Source: GCA-2794515 sp034436155 (GTDB lineage: Bacteria; Chloroflexota; Anaerolineae; Aggregatilineales; Phototrophicaceae). From it: DNA of 64,000 nt. Numbering within the stretch: the stretch's first letter is position 1; the number at the start of each line of letters is the position of its first letter. The stretch spans positions 1-64,000 of the forward strand of contig DAOTVP010000079.1 in NCBI GenBank assembly GCA_034436155.1, given 5' to 3'. Both the position numbers and the translations under genes were made by a program. Below, one piece after another: positions 24,245 to 33,029 of this stretch. The notes under the pieces are model-generated. The model worked only from the letters and a program-made list of their open reading frames with translations. It made no database searches and had not been told where the DNA came from.

Positions 24245-25975
24245 ATGAAGGTTAAATTAGATATGGCAAATGAAACGTTTGATTATATTGTGGTCGGTTC
24301 TGGATTTGGCGGTAGTGTTTCTGTGATGCGCCTCACCGAAAAGGGGTATAAGGTGTTGGTGTTAGAGCGTGGCAAACGCTATGCTGATAAGGATTTTCCG
24401 AAAAGTAATTGGAATGTATTCAAATTTTTATGGTATCCCCTGTTTCGATGCTTTGGTATATTTGAAATCACCCTCATGAACAACGTCATGGCATTGCATG
24501 GCAGTGGTGTGGGTGGGGGTAGTTTGGTGTATGCCAATGTGTTGATGGAGCCAGACGAAAAATTGTTCGATGCCCCGTCATGGCGTGATTTTGGCGATTG
24601 GAAGACGATGCTCCGTCCCCATTACGATACCGCCAAGCGGATGCTCGGCGTGACAGCCAACCCGCGTATGTCGCCCGCGGATGATATTCTGCGCGAAATC
24701 GCGGTCGAATTGGGCAAAGAAGCCACTTTTAAGCCTGCCAATGTCGCCGTATTCTTCGGTGAAGAAGGCAAAGAGGGGCAAACCGTCCCAGACCCGTTTT
24801 TTGGTGGTGAGGGTCCAGAACGGGCGGGGTGTATCCACTGTGGCGGGTGCATGGTTGGATGTCGGCATAACGCCAAAAACACATTGACGAAAAATTATCT
24901 CTATTTCGCCGAAAAATGGGGTGCAGAAATCCGCGCCGAAGCGCAGGTCGTGGATATTCGTCCCCTACCGGATGGTCAAGCCGATGGCGCACGCTACGAG
25001 GTGGTGTATCAAAAATCCACCGCCCTAATCCCCAAATTGACGCGCAAAATTGTGCGGACGCGCAACGTGGTCGTGTCTGCCCATGTGACAGGCACGCTGA
25101 AATTGCTGTTTCATTGTCGGGATATATCCAAATCGTTGCCCAATTTATCGCCCCGTTTAGGCGAGATGGTACGCACGAACAGCGAGACCATCCCTGGTAG
25201 CACATCATATAACAAAGATATTGATTTTTCGACTGGCATCGCCATCACATCGTTATTCAAGTTGGATGATAACACGCATCTTGAACCTGTGCGCTATCCC
25301 AAAGGGTCGGGATTCATTCGCATGTTAGCCATGCCGATGATTGGCGCGGGCGGTAGCACGTTGGGGCGGTTTGGTCGGGCATTAAAACTCATCATCACGC
25401 GCCCACGCGACTTTTTTTATACCAAAGTGTATGCCAAGTGGGCGACCAGAAGCACCATTTTGTTGTTCATGCAAACCGAAGATAGCACCATGCGCGTGCG
25501 GTTGGGGCGCAATATTTTTACAGGTGGACGGCGCGGTCTGATTTCACGGTTAAACCCAGGTGAGCGCATTTCACCGCCGTTTGAAATCTCGCAAGGCATC
25601 ACCGAAAAATTTGCCCAAAAAACCAACGGCGTGCCACAAGATGCCATTCCAGAGGCGTTATTGGGTATTCCCACCACCGCGCATTTGTTAGGCGGGTGTC
25701 CGATGGGACATACTGCCGAACAGGGTGTGGTGAATGATAAATTTCAGGTCAATAATTATGAGGGCTTGTATGTGATAGATGGGTCTATCATCCCTGGAAA
25801 TCCGGGCATCAATCCCAGCCTGACCATCACCGCCTTAGCGGAATATGCCATGAGCCATATCCCCGTCAAAGAGGGGGCGAAAGCCCGCCCGCCAATGGGC
25901 GTGGGTGATTTTTATACCCCCAAAAAACCGCAAAACACACCATCACCAGAACCCGAATTGGTCGCAGGTGATTAA
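24245..25975 (+). CDS. GMC-type FAD oxidoreductase (cholesterol oxidase-like)
   Basis: 576 aa. The FAD-binding motif DYIVVGSGFGGSVSVMRL is near residues 13-30, HGSGVGGGSLVYANVLM near 84-100, and the C-terminal GMC end is LYVIDGSIIPGNPGINPSLT with NPSLTITALAE. A Cys cluster CIHCGGCMVGCRHNAKNT (CxxCxxCxxxC) lies near 198-215, as in mycobacterial-type cholesterol oxidases. Substrate is perhaps a sterol, hopanoid or long alcohol. ATG 24263 (MANETFDY) is an alternative start with GAAGG upstream. A terminator follows. Confidence 0.9.
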   Translation: MKVKLDMANETFDYIVVGSGFGGSVSVMRLTEKGYKVLVLERGKRYADKDFPKSNWNVFKFLWYPLFRCFGIFEITLMNNVMALHGSGVGGGSLVYANVLMEPDEKLFDAPSWRDFGDWKTMLRPHYDTAKRMLGVTANPRMSPADDILREIAVELGKEATFKPANVAVFFGEEGKEGQTVPDPFFGGEGPERAGCIHCGGCMVGCRHNAKNTLTKNYLYFAEKWGAEIRAEAQVVDIRPLPDGQADGARYEVVYQKSTALIPKLTRKIVRTRNVVVSAHVTGTLKLLFHCRDISKSLPNLSPRLGEMVRTNSETIPGSTSYNKDIDFSTGIAITSLFKLDDNTHLEPVRYPKGSGFIRMLAMPMIGAGGSTLGRFGRALKLIITRPRDFFYTKVYAKWATRSTILLFMQTEDSTMRVRLGRNIFTGGRRGLISRLNPGERISPPFEISQGITEKFAQKTNGVPQDAIPEALLGIPTTAHLLGGCPMGHTAEQGVVNDKFQVNNYEGLYVIDGSIIPGNPGINPSLTITALAEYAMSHIPVKEGAKARPPMGVGDFYTPKKPQNTPSPEPELVAGD

Positions 25976-25994
25976 GCAGAATATCCAGCATCAG

Positions 25995-26018
25995 GGCGCA
26001 CATCTGTGCGCCTTTTTT
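25995..26018 (+). terminator. Intrinsic terminator of the GMC oxidoreductase gene
   Basis: GGCGCACA/TGTGCGCC stem at 25995-26012 followed by six T at 26013-26018, 20 bp after the stop codon. Confidence 0.93.
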
Positions 26019-26020
26019 AT

Positions 26021-26049
26021 TTGACAAAACAATTCTCTTTTGATATTAT
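26021..26049 (+). promoter_or_regulatory. Strong sigma-70 type promoter
   Basis: TTGACA (26021-26026), 17-nt spacer, TATTAT (26044-26049) preceded by TGA, an extended -10. It matches consensus better than any other promoter in the window, sits just after a terminator, and drives the 110-aa gene at 26082. Confidence 0.88.
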
Positions 26050-26081
26050 GTTCTATATCTAAAATGCGAGGTAATATACAA

Positions 26082-26414
26082 ATGCCTTACGACATTCATC
26101 CTAAGTTTCTATATTGGGGATTAGATAAACCAACAGCGAAAACGGTTTATTTGGCATGGCGCAAAATTATCAGCCCCGATAGAAAAGGTTTAGAAATGTC
26201 GAAGGATATACGTGGCGATTATACATTATGGCGTGATAGGGTGTTTGTTGATGAAATCACCATTGAAGAGGCAAATATATCTGTCGGGTATCGTGTGATT
26301 GTAGATAGTAAAGACCGTATTCTGGCGATGTTTCGTAAAAGCGATGACCCAGATTATCAGCGTGTGTACGCGCATTTAACACTTTTGCAAGAAATGGCAA
26401 AAGATGTGTGGTGA
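26082..26414 (+). CDS. Small hypothetical protein behind a strong promoter
   Basis: 110 aa from ATG 26082 (GCGAGG 10 nt upstream; the in-frame ATG at 26048 overlaps the promoter and is rejected). No family recognised. The charged N-terminal half contains PYDIHPKFLYWGLDKPTAKT; beta-like FVDEITIEEANISVGYRVIV and IVDSKDRILAMFRKSDDPDY follow. Codon use is more AT-rich than neighbouring genes, which with the autonomous promoter/terminator setting hints at a mobile or accessory origin. Confidence 0.7.
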   Translation: MPYDIHPKFLYWGLDKPTAKTVYLAWRKIISPDRKGLEMSKDIRGDYTLWRDRVFVDEITIEEANISVGYRVIVDSKDRILAMFRKSDDPDYQRVYAHLTLLQEMAKDVW

Positions 26415-26418
26415 ATGA

Positions 26419-26640
26419 TTATGCAATGGGTGTACCTTCGGGGAAATCTTCATCACAGACAGGTTTTAAGGGGAATAATTTAGAATGAATAACCGCAATC
26501 ACATAAACCATCCCAAACCATAATTTATTGGTTGTTGTAATCCGATATGAACGCTTATTCGTCCTAAATATCACATATTTGGTATTCATCAAATAAATCC
26601 CATATTTGCTTTTTGCAAGATGTACATCTTGATTATACAC
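26419..26640 (-). CDS. Possible small protein, unknown
   Basis: 73 codons from a GTG at 26640, or 56 from ATG 26589 (MNTKYVIFRTNKRSYRI). The composition is protein-like (ITTTNKLWFGMVYVIAVIHS), with a short hydrophobic stretch. It converges on the 26082 gene with a 4-bp gap and is AT-rich like it. There is no family match and no good RBS for the ATG start, so it may be a relic or not a gene. Confidence 0.4.
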   Translation of the reverse strand: MYNQDVHLAKSKYGIYLMNTKYVIFRTNKRSYRITTTNKLWFGMVYVIAVIHSKLFPLKPVCDEDFPEGTPIA

Positions 26641-26668
26641 CCTTTTCTTGATTTTTCGATAAGAATAT

Positions 26669-27721
26669 CTAGCGCATCTCGCTTAGAGACCACATTGTCC
26701 GCACGTCCATATCCCAATTGGGCGGTAACATACCCTTCTTGAGCCTATCCCCATAGCGAAAATGTGCAACTGCGGCGATCATGGCGGCGTTATCGGTGCA
26801 TAGACTCAATGGCGGATAGCGCACAGGCAAATCGGTCTCTTTTTTCATCAAGGCGCGTAGGCGCTGATTGGCGCTCACACCGCCCGACAAGAAAATTTCG
26901 GTCGCGCCATAGGCTTTGGCGGCGCGTGCCGTTTTCATCACCAACGTCTCGACCAATGCCTCCTGAAAACTGGCGGCGACATCATTCACCGATATATCGG
27001 CGCGGAGTTGCGATTTTTTATCGCTTTTATCACCCGATGGTTTGACCATCACCTCGCGCATGACGGCGGTTTTTAACCCAGAAAAACTGAAATCGTAACT
27101 GTCATCTCGCTTGGCGCGTGGGAAGGGATATGCCGATGCGTTGCCCTGCTGTCCCGCTTTTTCGATGTGCGGTCCGCCAGGAAAGGGCAGGTTGAGCATC
27201 CGCCCGACTTTATCGAAGGCTTCACCCGCCGCATCATCGAGTGTGCCACCCAGTCGTTCATACTGTCCATGCCCGCGCATGAGGAGCAATTCGGTGTGTC
27301 CGCCACTGACGATCAGGACGACCACTGGAAACGCGACCTCCCGAAAGGGTTGTGTGAGCCACAGCGAATACACATGTCCTTCTAGGTGATTAATCCCCAT
27401 CAGGGGTTTATTCAGCGACATGGCTAACCCTTTGGCATAATTAATCCCCACCAGCAACGAACCGACCAAGCCCGGTCCCTGTGTGACGGCGATGCCATCT
27501 AATGTCGCATACGGGATTCCCGCCTCACGCATGGCTTGTTCGACAACGGCGCTGATCGCCTCGACATGAGCGCGGGATGCCACCTCTGGAAACACACCGC
27601 CATATTGCGCGTGTAAATCGATTTGCGAGGCAATCACACTTGAGGCAATCGTTTTGCCGTCTATCACCACCGCCGCGGCGGTTTCATCACACGAGGATTC
27701 AATTCCGAGAATATAGGTCAT
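26669..27721 (-). CDS. tsaD: tRNA N6-threonylcarbamoyladenosine transferase subunit TsaD
   Basis: 350 aa. The N-terminal ILGIESSCDETAAAVV is the family signature. The metal ligands are in NHLEGHVYS (about 110-118), further on VSGGHTELLLM and GEAFDKVGRML; the C-terminal region has FLSGGVSANQRLRALM and CTDNAAMIA. With TsaB/C/E it makes t6A37 in ANN-decoding tRNAs; those partners are not in this window. ATG 27721 starts 151 bp from the divergent histidine kinase. Confidence 0.97.
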   Translation of the reverse strand: MTYILGIESSCDETAAAVVIDGKTIASSVIASQIDLHAQYGGVFPEVASRAHVEAISAVVEQAMREAGIPYATLDGIAVTQGPGLVGSLLVGINYAKGLAMSLNKPLMGINHLEGHVYSLWLTQPFREVAFPVVVLIVSGGHTELLLMRGHGQYERLGGTLDDAAGEAFDKVGRMLNLPFPGGPHIEKAGQQGNASAYPFPRAKRDDSYDFSFSGLKTAVMREVMVKPSGDKSDKKSQLRADISVNDVAASFQEALVETLVMKTARAAKAYGATEIFLSGGVSANQRLRALMKKETDLPVRYPPLSLCTDNAAMIAAVAHFRYGDRLKKGMLPPNWDMDVRTMWSLSEMR

Positions 27722-27872
27722 GTCACCACTCGAATATCGCTAAAAATACAATTGTAAGCCTATTTTATCGCAAAAAAACGCCCCATTTAAGCATGATTTG
27801 TACAGAATTGTCGTTTACGTTTTTAGAAATTGTTATATTGCGGTATAATCCGTTACAATTCAGACAAGTGAG

Positions 27873-29273
27873 ATGATTGGTGATAGGAAAACTGGTATGG
27901 GTTGGCAAATTGTAGTTATCTTTTTGACCCTCATATCCGCCAGTATCGGGTTATGGTGGATTAATGACCGTTGGCGCAAGCGTACATTGTTGTTATTAGA
28001 AGATATTGCCAAGCGCAAATCTATCGAAGCGGATATGGAACTGCGCCTCAAACAATTGAACATTATGCGCCAAGTGTCTGAAGAATTGAGTGGCAGACTC
28101 ACGATGGATTCGCTCCTCAATATTGCATTAGATGCCGCACTCCGCCTGAGCGATGGCGCATCGGGTTTTATTTACATCCAAAATCCACCGTATGGCGGGT
28201 TGCTGAAGACATTTGGCAAATATCCACCCCAAGAAGAACTCTCAAAGACTTTGCAAGCCATCGATTTAACCAATTTTTCGGCGCAACTACATGCCTCTGT
28301 GGATGATAAAATTTATCCAATTCCACACTTACCCAATACCAAAGCGCAATTGATTATCCCGTTGCAATCGCAAGATAAAATTATCGGTGTTCTGAATCTC
28401 GAAACGCCCTACGATAACCGTTTCACTGAAGACCGTTTTCAGTTTATGCAAATTTTGGCGGGGCAAATCGGCGTGGCACTAGATAACGGCAGATTGTTCA
28501 CCCAGGCGCAACATCAGGTGGTCGAATTACAAACACTGTATAGCAAATTGAGCGAACTCGAACACCTCAAAACCGATATGATACGCTTGGCGGCGCATGA
28601 TTTACGTAACCCACTATCGGTATTGATGAGTTATGTCCAACTGCTCGAACAAGACCAGTCTAAATTTGACCCGCAATATCATTCTTATTTCAAGGCGATG
28701 GCGCATGTGATTAACCGTATTTATAACATCATCAACGAAATTTTATCGTTAGAACAAATTGAACAAATTGCTATTCAGCAAACTCAAGAAATAGTCACTT
28801 TAGACACCCTCATCAAAGAGGCAATCTCAGAATATGATCATCAGATTCAGACCAAAAACCAGAATATCCTGACGGACATCAACAACGTATCGCCTGTTTT
28901 GGGTGATAAAGCCCAAATTCATGAGGCGATCATCAATCTCCTCGGCAATGCCGTGAAATATACCCCCAATAACGGCAAAATCATCATCCGACTCGACCAA
29001 CAACAAGATAAAGCCGTGTTGACCATCACCGACACAGGCATGGGAATTCCGGAAGATCAACAACCCAATTTATTCAAGCCGTTTTTTCGGTTACAAGACC
29101 CTGATAATGGACAAATTGACGGAACAGGTTTGGGGTTGAGCCTTGTACGCAATATCATAGAACGGCATCGGGGCGAAATTATTTTCAATAGCAAATATGG
29201 CGAGGGTAGCACCTTCGGATTCAAACTGCCGTGTGATAAAAATACCTCATCACAACTGGCTACCAGCGCCTAA
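27873..29273 (+). CDS. Membrane histidine kinase with GAF domain
   Basis: 466 aa. One N-terminal helix (WQIVVIFLTLISASIGLWWI, residues 11-30), a short coiled segment, and a GAF domain at about 70-205 (LNIALDAALRLSDGASGFIYI, then IPLQSQDKIIGVLNLETPYD). The H-box is MIRLAAHDLRNPLSVLMSYV (about 231-250). HATPase boxes follow: N in INLLGNAVKYTPNNG, G1 in ITDTGMGIPED, and G2 in GTGLGLSLV. No response regulator is adjacent, so the partner is unknown. ATG 27897 with AGGAAA upstream is an equally good start. Confidence 0.92.
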   Translation: MIGDRKTGMGWQIVVIFLTLISASIGLWWINDRWRKRTLLLLEDIAKRKSIEADMELRLKQLNIMRQVSEELSGRLTMDSLLNIALDAALRLSDGASGFIYIQNPPYGGLLKTFGKYPPQEELSKTLQAIDLTNFSAQLHASVDDKIYPIPHLPNTKAQLIIPLQSQDKIIGVLNLETPYDNRFTEDRFQFMQILAGQIGVALDNGRLFTQAQHQVVELQTLYSKLSELEHLKTDMIRLAAHDLRNPLSVLMSYVQLLEQDQSKFDPQYHSYFKAMAHVINRIYNIINEILSLEQIEQIAIQQTQEIVTLDTLIKEAISEYDHQIQTKNQNILTDINNVSPVLGDKAQIHEAIINLLGNAVKYTPNNGKIIIRLDQQQDKAVLTITDTGMGIPEDQQPNLFKPFFRLQDPDNGQIDGTGLGLSLVRNIIERHRGEIIFNSKYGEGSTFGFKLPCDKNTSSQLATSA

Positions 29274-29345
29274 ATGTGAGACAAAATGAGGTTTTTGGCG
29301 TACTATAGGATAGCGTTGGTAGATTTTTAATCAGAGAGATGGACT

Positions 29346-30572
29346 ATGACCATTACGACCAAGACCTATCCGATTTGGGAGACACCGACTCGTGGCAAGG
29401 CGCAGATGATGTACGCCCAGATGCGCCAAGAAGACCCTGTGCATCGTGCTATCGGACCTATCAGCAAGAATCCATTTTGGTTTTTAACCCGTTATGAGGA
29501 TGTCGCTAATTTCCTCAAAGACCCGCGTTTTGGCAAAGAAATCCATAAATCCTTGCCCGCAGAATTGGCGAATCGTTATTTTCCGCCCCAAGATCCCGAT
29601 GATATTTTTGCCGTTGTAAATTATCACTTGCTCAATATGGATGCGCCTAGCCACACGCGCTTGCGCTCGTTGGTGCATAAAGCCTTCACCCCACGCATGG
29701 TCGAAAATTTGCGCCCGCGCATCGCCGAAATCGCGGGGCATTTTTTGGATGGCATGGATAATCAAACCGTGCGCGAGGGCGACCTCATCCAAATGTATGC
29801 CTTCCCGATTCCCGTGATTGTCATCGCCGAGATGTTAGGCGTGCCATCTACCGACCGCGACAAATTCCGTGAATGGACGCGCAACTTGTTATTCGGCAAC
29901 GACCAAGAAACAAGCATGATTTCGGCGATGGAATTCACCAGTTACCTGAATATGCTGATTGATGAACGCAAGGCGCATCCTCAAGATGACTTGCTCACCA
30001 ACCTCATTCAAGCCGAAGAAGCGGGCGATAAAATGAGCCACATGGAACTGACCAGCATGATATTCTTATTGCTGGTAGCGGGGCATGAGACGACTGTGAA
30101 TCTGATTGCCAACGGCACACTCGCCTTTTTGCGTCATCCAGACCAACTCGATAAACTGCGCCAAAATCCCGCCCTCATCAAAAACGCCATCGAAGAAATT
30201 TTGCGTTATGACGGTCCCGTCGAGACGACCACTACCCGTTGGGCATTTGAAGATGTGACCATCGGCGGTGTGACTATCCCCAAAGGCGAGGCGGTATTGG
30301 GGGCGCTTTTGGGCGCAAATCGTGACCCTGCCATATTTCATAATCCCGATGTGTTCGATATTGAGCGCGAAAACGCGGGCAAGCATATCGGCTTTGGGGC
30401 AGGGATACATTACTGTTTAGGCGCACCACTTGCCCGTTTAGAGGGGACAATCGCGCTCGATTTACTGCTCAAACGCTTCACCACACTCGAACTCGCGGTC
30501 GATGTGGATGAATTGGAATGGAATCCGACCATTTTGTTGCACGGTATGTCTGCCATGCCTGTGAAGTGGTGA
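29346..30572 (+). CDS. Cytochrome P450
   Basis: 408 aa, soluble bacterial class. I-helix oxygen-activation motif AGHETTVNLI (near 240), ExxR in EEILRYDG, and haem loop FGAGIHYCLGAPLARLE with ligand Cys357. Also seen is LLNMDAPSHTRLRSLVHKAF, the C-helix region. It should hydroxylate a small hydrophobic substrate such as a fatty acid or terpenoid using an external ferredoxin system not encoded nearby. ATG 29346 follows AGAGATGG. A kinase gene lies upstream, and ferrochelatase is 424 bp downstream. Confidence 0.95.
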   Translation: MTITTKTYPIWETPTRGKAQMMYAQMRQEDPVHRAIGPISKNPFWFLTRYEDVANFLKDPRFGKEIHKSLPAELANRYFPPQDPDDIFAVVNYHLLNMDAPSHTRLRSLVHKAFTPRMVENLRPRIAEIAGHFLDGMDNQTVREGDLIQMYAFPIPVIVIAEMLGVPSTDRDKFREWTRNLLFGNDQETSMISAMEFTSYLNMLIDERKAHPQDDLLTNLIQAEEAGDKMSHMELTSMIFLLLVAGHETTVNLIANGTLAFLRHPDQLDKLRQNPALIKNAIEEILRYDGPVETTTTRWAFEDVTIGGVTIPKGEAVLGALLGANRDPAIFHNPDVFDIERENAGKHIGFGAGIHYCLGAPLARLEGTIALDLLLKRFTTLELAVDVDELEWNPTILLHGMSAMPVKW

Positions 30573-30588
30573 GATGACTCACAGATAA

Positions 30589-30612
30589 GGGGACGTTAGT
30601 TATCGCGTCCTC
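30589..30612. repeat. Intergenic hairpin element, GGACG type
   Basis: GGACG (30591-30595) pairs with CGTCC (30606-30610), extendable by a G-U and a G-C pair. It is a weaker member of the dispersed hairpin family, 17 bp after the P450 stop. Confidence 0.45.
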
Positions 30613-30652
30613 AACTATATCATCAATATCGTTTTAGGAAAGGTGACTTAAA

Positions 30653-30865
30653 ATGACCATTGAGCAAATTATTCCAGAGTTAAAAAAATTGAGCCATACC
30701 GATAAATTATTGGCGATGCAAGTCCTTCTTTAAGAATTAGTTGCTCAAGAATCGCATATTTTTATTCCCAATATGACTTATGAAATTTATACGCCTTATG
30801 GGAATGAGGAAGCGGCAGAAGTCTTATATAATGCGTTGCAAAGTTCAAAACGAGGTCAAGAGTAG
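30653..30865 (+). pseudogene. Broken small gene with in-frame TAA
   Basis: From ATG 30653 (preceded by AGGAAAGGTGA) the frame encodes 26 residues, MTIEQIIPELKKLSHTDKLL then AMQVLL. It meets TAA at 30731-30733, then continues open for 43 codons (ELVAQESHIFIPNMTYEIYT, then PYGNEEAAEVLYNALQSSKR) to TAG 30863. The whole 70-codon reading resembles small cyanobacterial/Chloroflexota proteins of the MTLEQLLPQLKxL...YxxYSPYxAxEAAxxL type, whose role is unknown. Either it is a recent nonsense mutation or the codon is read through. Confidence 0.7.
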
Positions 30866-30930
30866 TGTAGATATTCGTCATGGACAGTTTTCATGTGTAT
30901 CATGGCATATCGGTTTCATTTGGCACTATG

Positions 30931-30960
30931 TAGAATTGTATAGAATTTTGTAGAATTGGG
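30931..30960. repeat. Three TAGAATT repeats with exact 10-bp period
   Basis: TAGAATT starts at 30931, 30941 and 30951, each followed by three variable bases. The array lies 37-66 bp before the hemH start, over the likely promoter region (TATATT at 30963). The period equals one DNA turn, so the copies face the same side and could bind a regulator or bend the DNA. Confidence 0.8.
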
Positions 30961-30996
30961 TGTATATTTTTACATTCGCCAAAAGGGATATGAGTC

Positions 30997-32004
30997 ATGA
31001 ATACACCTGCTTCGTCTAAAATTGGGGTGTTGGTCGCGCAACTCGGTACGCCAGATGCCCCCACTGCAAAAGCCTTACGTCCGTATTTACGCCAATTTTT
31101 ATCTGACCGCCGTGTGATTGATTACAGCCCGTGGTTATGGCAACCGATTTTACGGGGCATCATTTTGCGAGTGCGCCCTAAAAAATCGGCGAAATTATAT
31201 GCCCGTATCTGGTTGGAACAAGGCTCGCCGTTGCTGGTGTATTCGCAAGCGCAAGCCGATGCTCTCCAAACGTGTTTGGGCGATGATTTTCGGGTGATAT
31301 TAGGGATGCGGTATGGCAATCCCAGCATAGCGAGCGCCATCGCTCAACTCGAATCGGAAGGGATAGACCGCATTGTGGTGTTGCCGATGTTCCCACAATT
31401 TTCATGCACCACCACCGCCTCGATTTACGATGCCGTGTATCAATCGGTCATGGGAAAATTATCCGACCGAAAACGCTACATGCCTGCAGTGCGTTTTATC
31501 CCACCCTATTACGACCACCCCGCGTATATACACGCCCTCAAAACCCATCTCAGCGAACAGATCGCCCAAGCACCACACCAACCTGATAAAATCATCATCA
31601 GTTTTCATGGCATACCCAACCGCTATGTCCGCACAGGCGATCCCTATCGCGCCCACTGTGAACGCACCGCGCACCTGCTCGCAACCGCCATGAATTGGAC
31701 AGATGACCAATGGGTGTTATCATTCCAATCGCAATTCGGACCCGAAAAGTGGTTAGAACCGTATACCGATGACGTTTTGGAGCATTTGCACCATCAGGGT
31801 GTGCAGTATCCGATGGTGTTCTCGCCCGGATTTGTCACCGATTGCCTAGAGACATTAGACGAATTGGGCAACGAAGGACGCGAACAATTCGCCGAAGGCG
31901 GTGGCGACCCGCAGAAGTTCATCTTCATCCCCTGTTTGAACGATAACTCGGCTTGGATAGAGGCGATGACGATACTCGTGCGCGACCATGCCAGCCATTT
32001 ATGA
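30997..32004 (+). CDS. hemH: Ferrochelatase
   Basis: 335 aa. Order of motifs: VLVAQLGTPDAPTAKALRPY near the start, LPMFPQFSCTTTASIYDAV near 135, catalytic His in IISFHGIPNRYVRTGDPY, then SFQSQFGPEKWLEPYTDDVL and FSPGFVTDCLETLDELGNEG with the conserved Glu. It inserts Fe(II) into proto- or coproporphyrin to make haem. The QFGPxxWLxPYT and CLETLxEL motifs are normal and the length is typical of a soluble enzyme. ATG 30997 follows AAAAGGGAT. Confidence 0.95.
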   Translation: MNTPASSKIGVLVAQLGTPDAPTAKALRPYLRQFLSDRRVIDYSPWLWQPILRGIILRVRPKKSAKLYARIWLEQGSPLLVYSQAQADALQTCLGDDFRVILGMRYGNPSIASAIAQLESEGIDRIVVLPMFPQFSCTTTASIYDAVYQSVMGKLSDRKRYMPAVRFIPPYYDHPAYIHALKTHLSEQIAQAPHQPDKIIISFHGIPNRYVRTGDPYRAHCERTAHLLATAMNWTDDQWVLSFQSQFGPEKWLEPYTDDVLEHLHHQGVQYPMVFSPGFVTDCLETLDELGNEGREQFAEGGGDPQKFIFIPCLNDNSAWIEAMTILVRDHASHL

Positions 32005-32100
32005 AAAATTTCCGAAAATCTGTTGAGAGATTTTTATATTGTGGGCAAAATGAATGCGCTTTCGCCTATAATAGAGAAAAATTGTAGACAGGGAAAAATT

Positions 32101-32991
32101 ATGAAACAGTGGATGCGCGTTCTTATCATTTGGGCAATTATGAGCCTTCTGGGCATTTTCAGTATGTCTGCCCAAACCGAAACGGCTGAATCGGTGTATC
32201 AGACGGGGGTGATTGCCTATTGGCGCACGGATGACGATGTTGCCATGACATCGTTTAATCGGGCGATTGAACTCAATCCCGAATTTGCGCCCGCCTATGC
32301 CTTTAGAGGGGCATTGCATCGTGCATTGAACAACTTCCCTGCCGCCGATGCCGATTTTGACCGCGCCATTGAACTTGACCCTGAATACGCCATTGCCTAC
32401 GCCTTGCGTTCCCGCCTGAGTTATAACCTGAATCGGCTAGATGACGCATGGGCAGATATCGAAACTGCCCGTCAACTCGCACCTGATGAACCACTGGTGT
32501 ATATGAGTCGTGGCATGTTGTATTTGCTCACCGATAATGTCAATAAAGCCATTATTGATTTCACCACTGTGATTGAATTGGACGATAATTTCGCCCCTGC
32601 CTATAATAATCGTGGTTTGGCATACGAATTTTTATTTGATTACGCTTCTGCCAAAGCCGATTACACCCGCGCTATCGAAATTGATCCCAACTATGTCGTC
32701 CCGTTGGTGAATCGTGGCACGGTGCAAAATATCATCGGCGAATTTGCGGGCGCGGTTGAAAGTTTTTCTTTGGCAATCGAATTACGTCCCAACGATGATA
32801 AATTGTATATCAACCGCGCCAATGCCTATATCGGCTTGCGTGATGCCCAATCTGCCATTGCCGATTTGACCCGTGCGATTGAAATTTCGCCCAATAATGG
32901 CGAATATTATTATCGCCGTTCCCAATTATACGAAGCGTTATCGGTGTTGGATCAACGTCGCGCATCAGAACTCGGTTTTGCTGTTCCCTGA
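32101..32991 (+). CDS. Secreted TPR-repeat protein
   Basis: 296 aa. ATG 32101 is preferred (CAGGGAAAAATT before it; signal peptide MRVLIIWAIMSLLGIFSMSAQ). About seven TPR units of the F-N/D-R-A-I-E-L-x-P type follow, such as SFNRAIELNPEFAPAYAFRG, DFDRAIELDPEYAIAYALRS and DYTRAIEIDPNYVVPLVNRG. They form a superhelical scaffold outside the membrane. No catalytic domain, partner unknown. A bidirectional terminator separates it from the convergent gene. Confidence 0.88.
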   Translation: MKQWMRVLIIWAIMSLLGIFSMSAQTETAESVYQTGVIAYWRTDDDVAMTSFNRAIELNPEFAPAYAFRGALHRALNNFPAADADFDRAIELDPEYAIAYALRSRLSYNLNRLDDAWADIETARQLAPDEPLVYMSRGMLYLLTDNVNKAIIDFTTVIELDDNFAPAYNNRGLAYEFLFDYASAKADYTRAIEIDPNYVVPLVNRGTVQNIIGEFAGAVESFSLAIELRPNDDKLYINRANAYIGLRDAQSAIADLTRAIEISPNNGEYYYRRSQLYEALSVLDQRRASELGFAVP

Positions 32992-33003
32992 TAAACAATA
33001 AAT

Positions 33004-33029
33004 AAAGAGGCGCTGATATGCGCCTCTTT
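33004..33029. terminator. Bidirectional terminator overlapping a stop codon
   Basis: AAAGAGGCGC (33004-33013) / GCGCCTCTTT (33020-33029) with loop TGATAT and T or A runs on both flanks. It serves the TPR gene and the minus-strand PH-like gene, whose TAA stop (33029-33031) lies in the arm. Confidence 0.92.
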
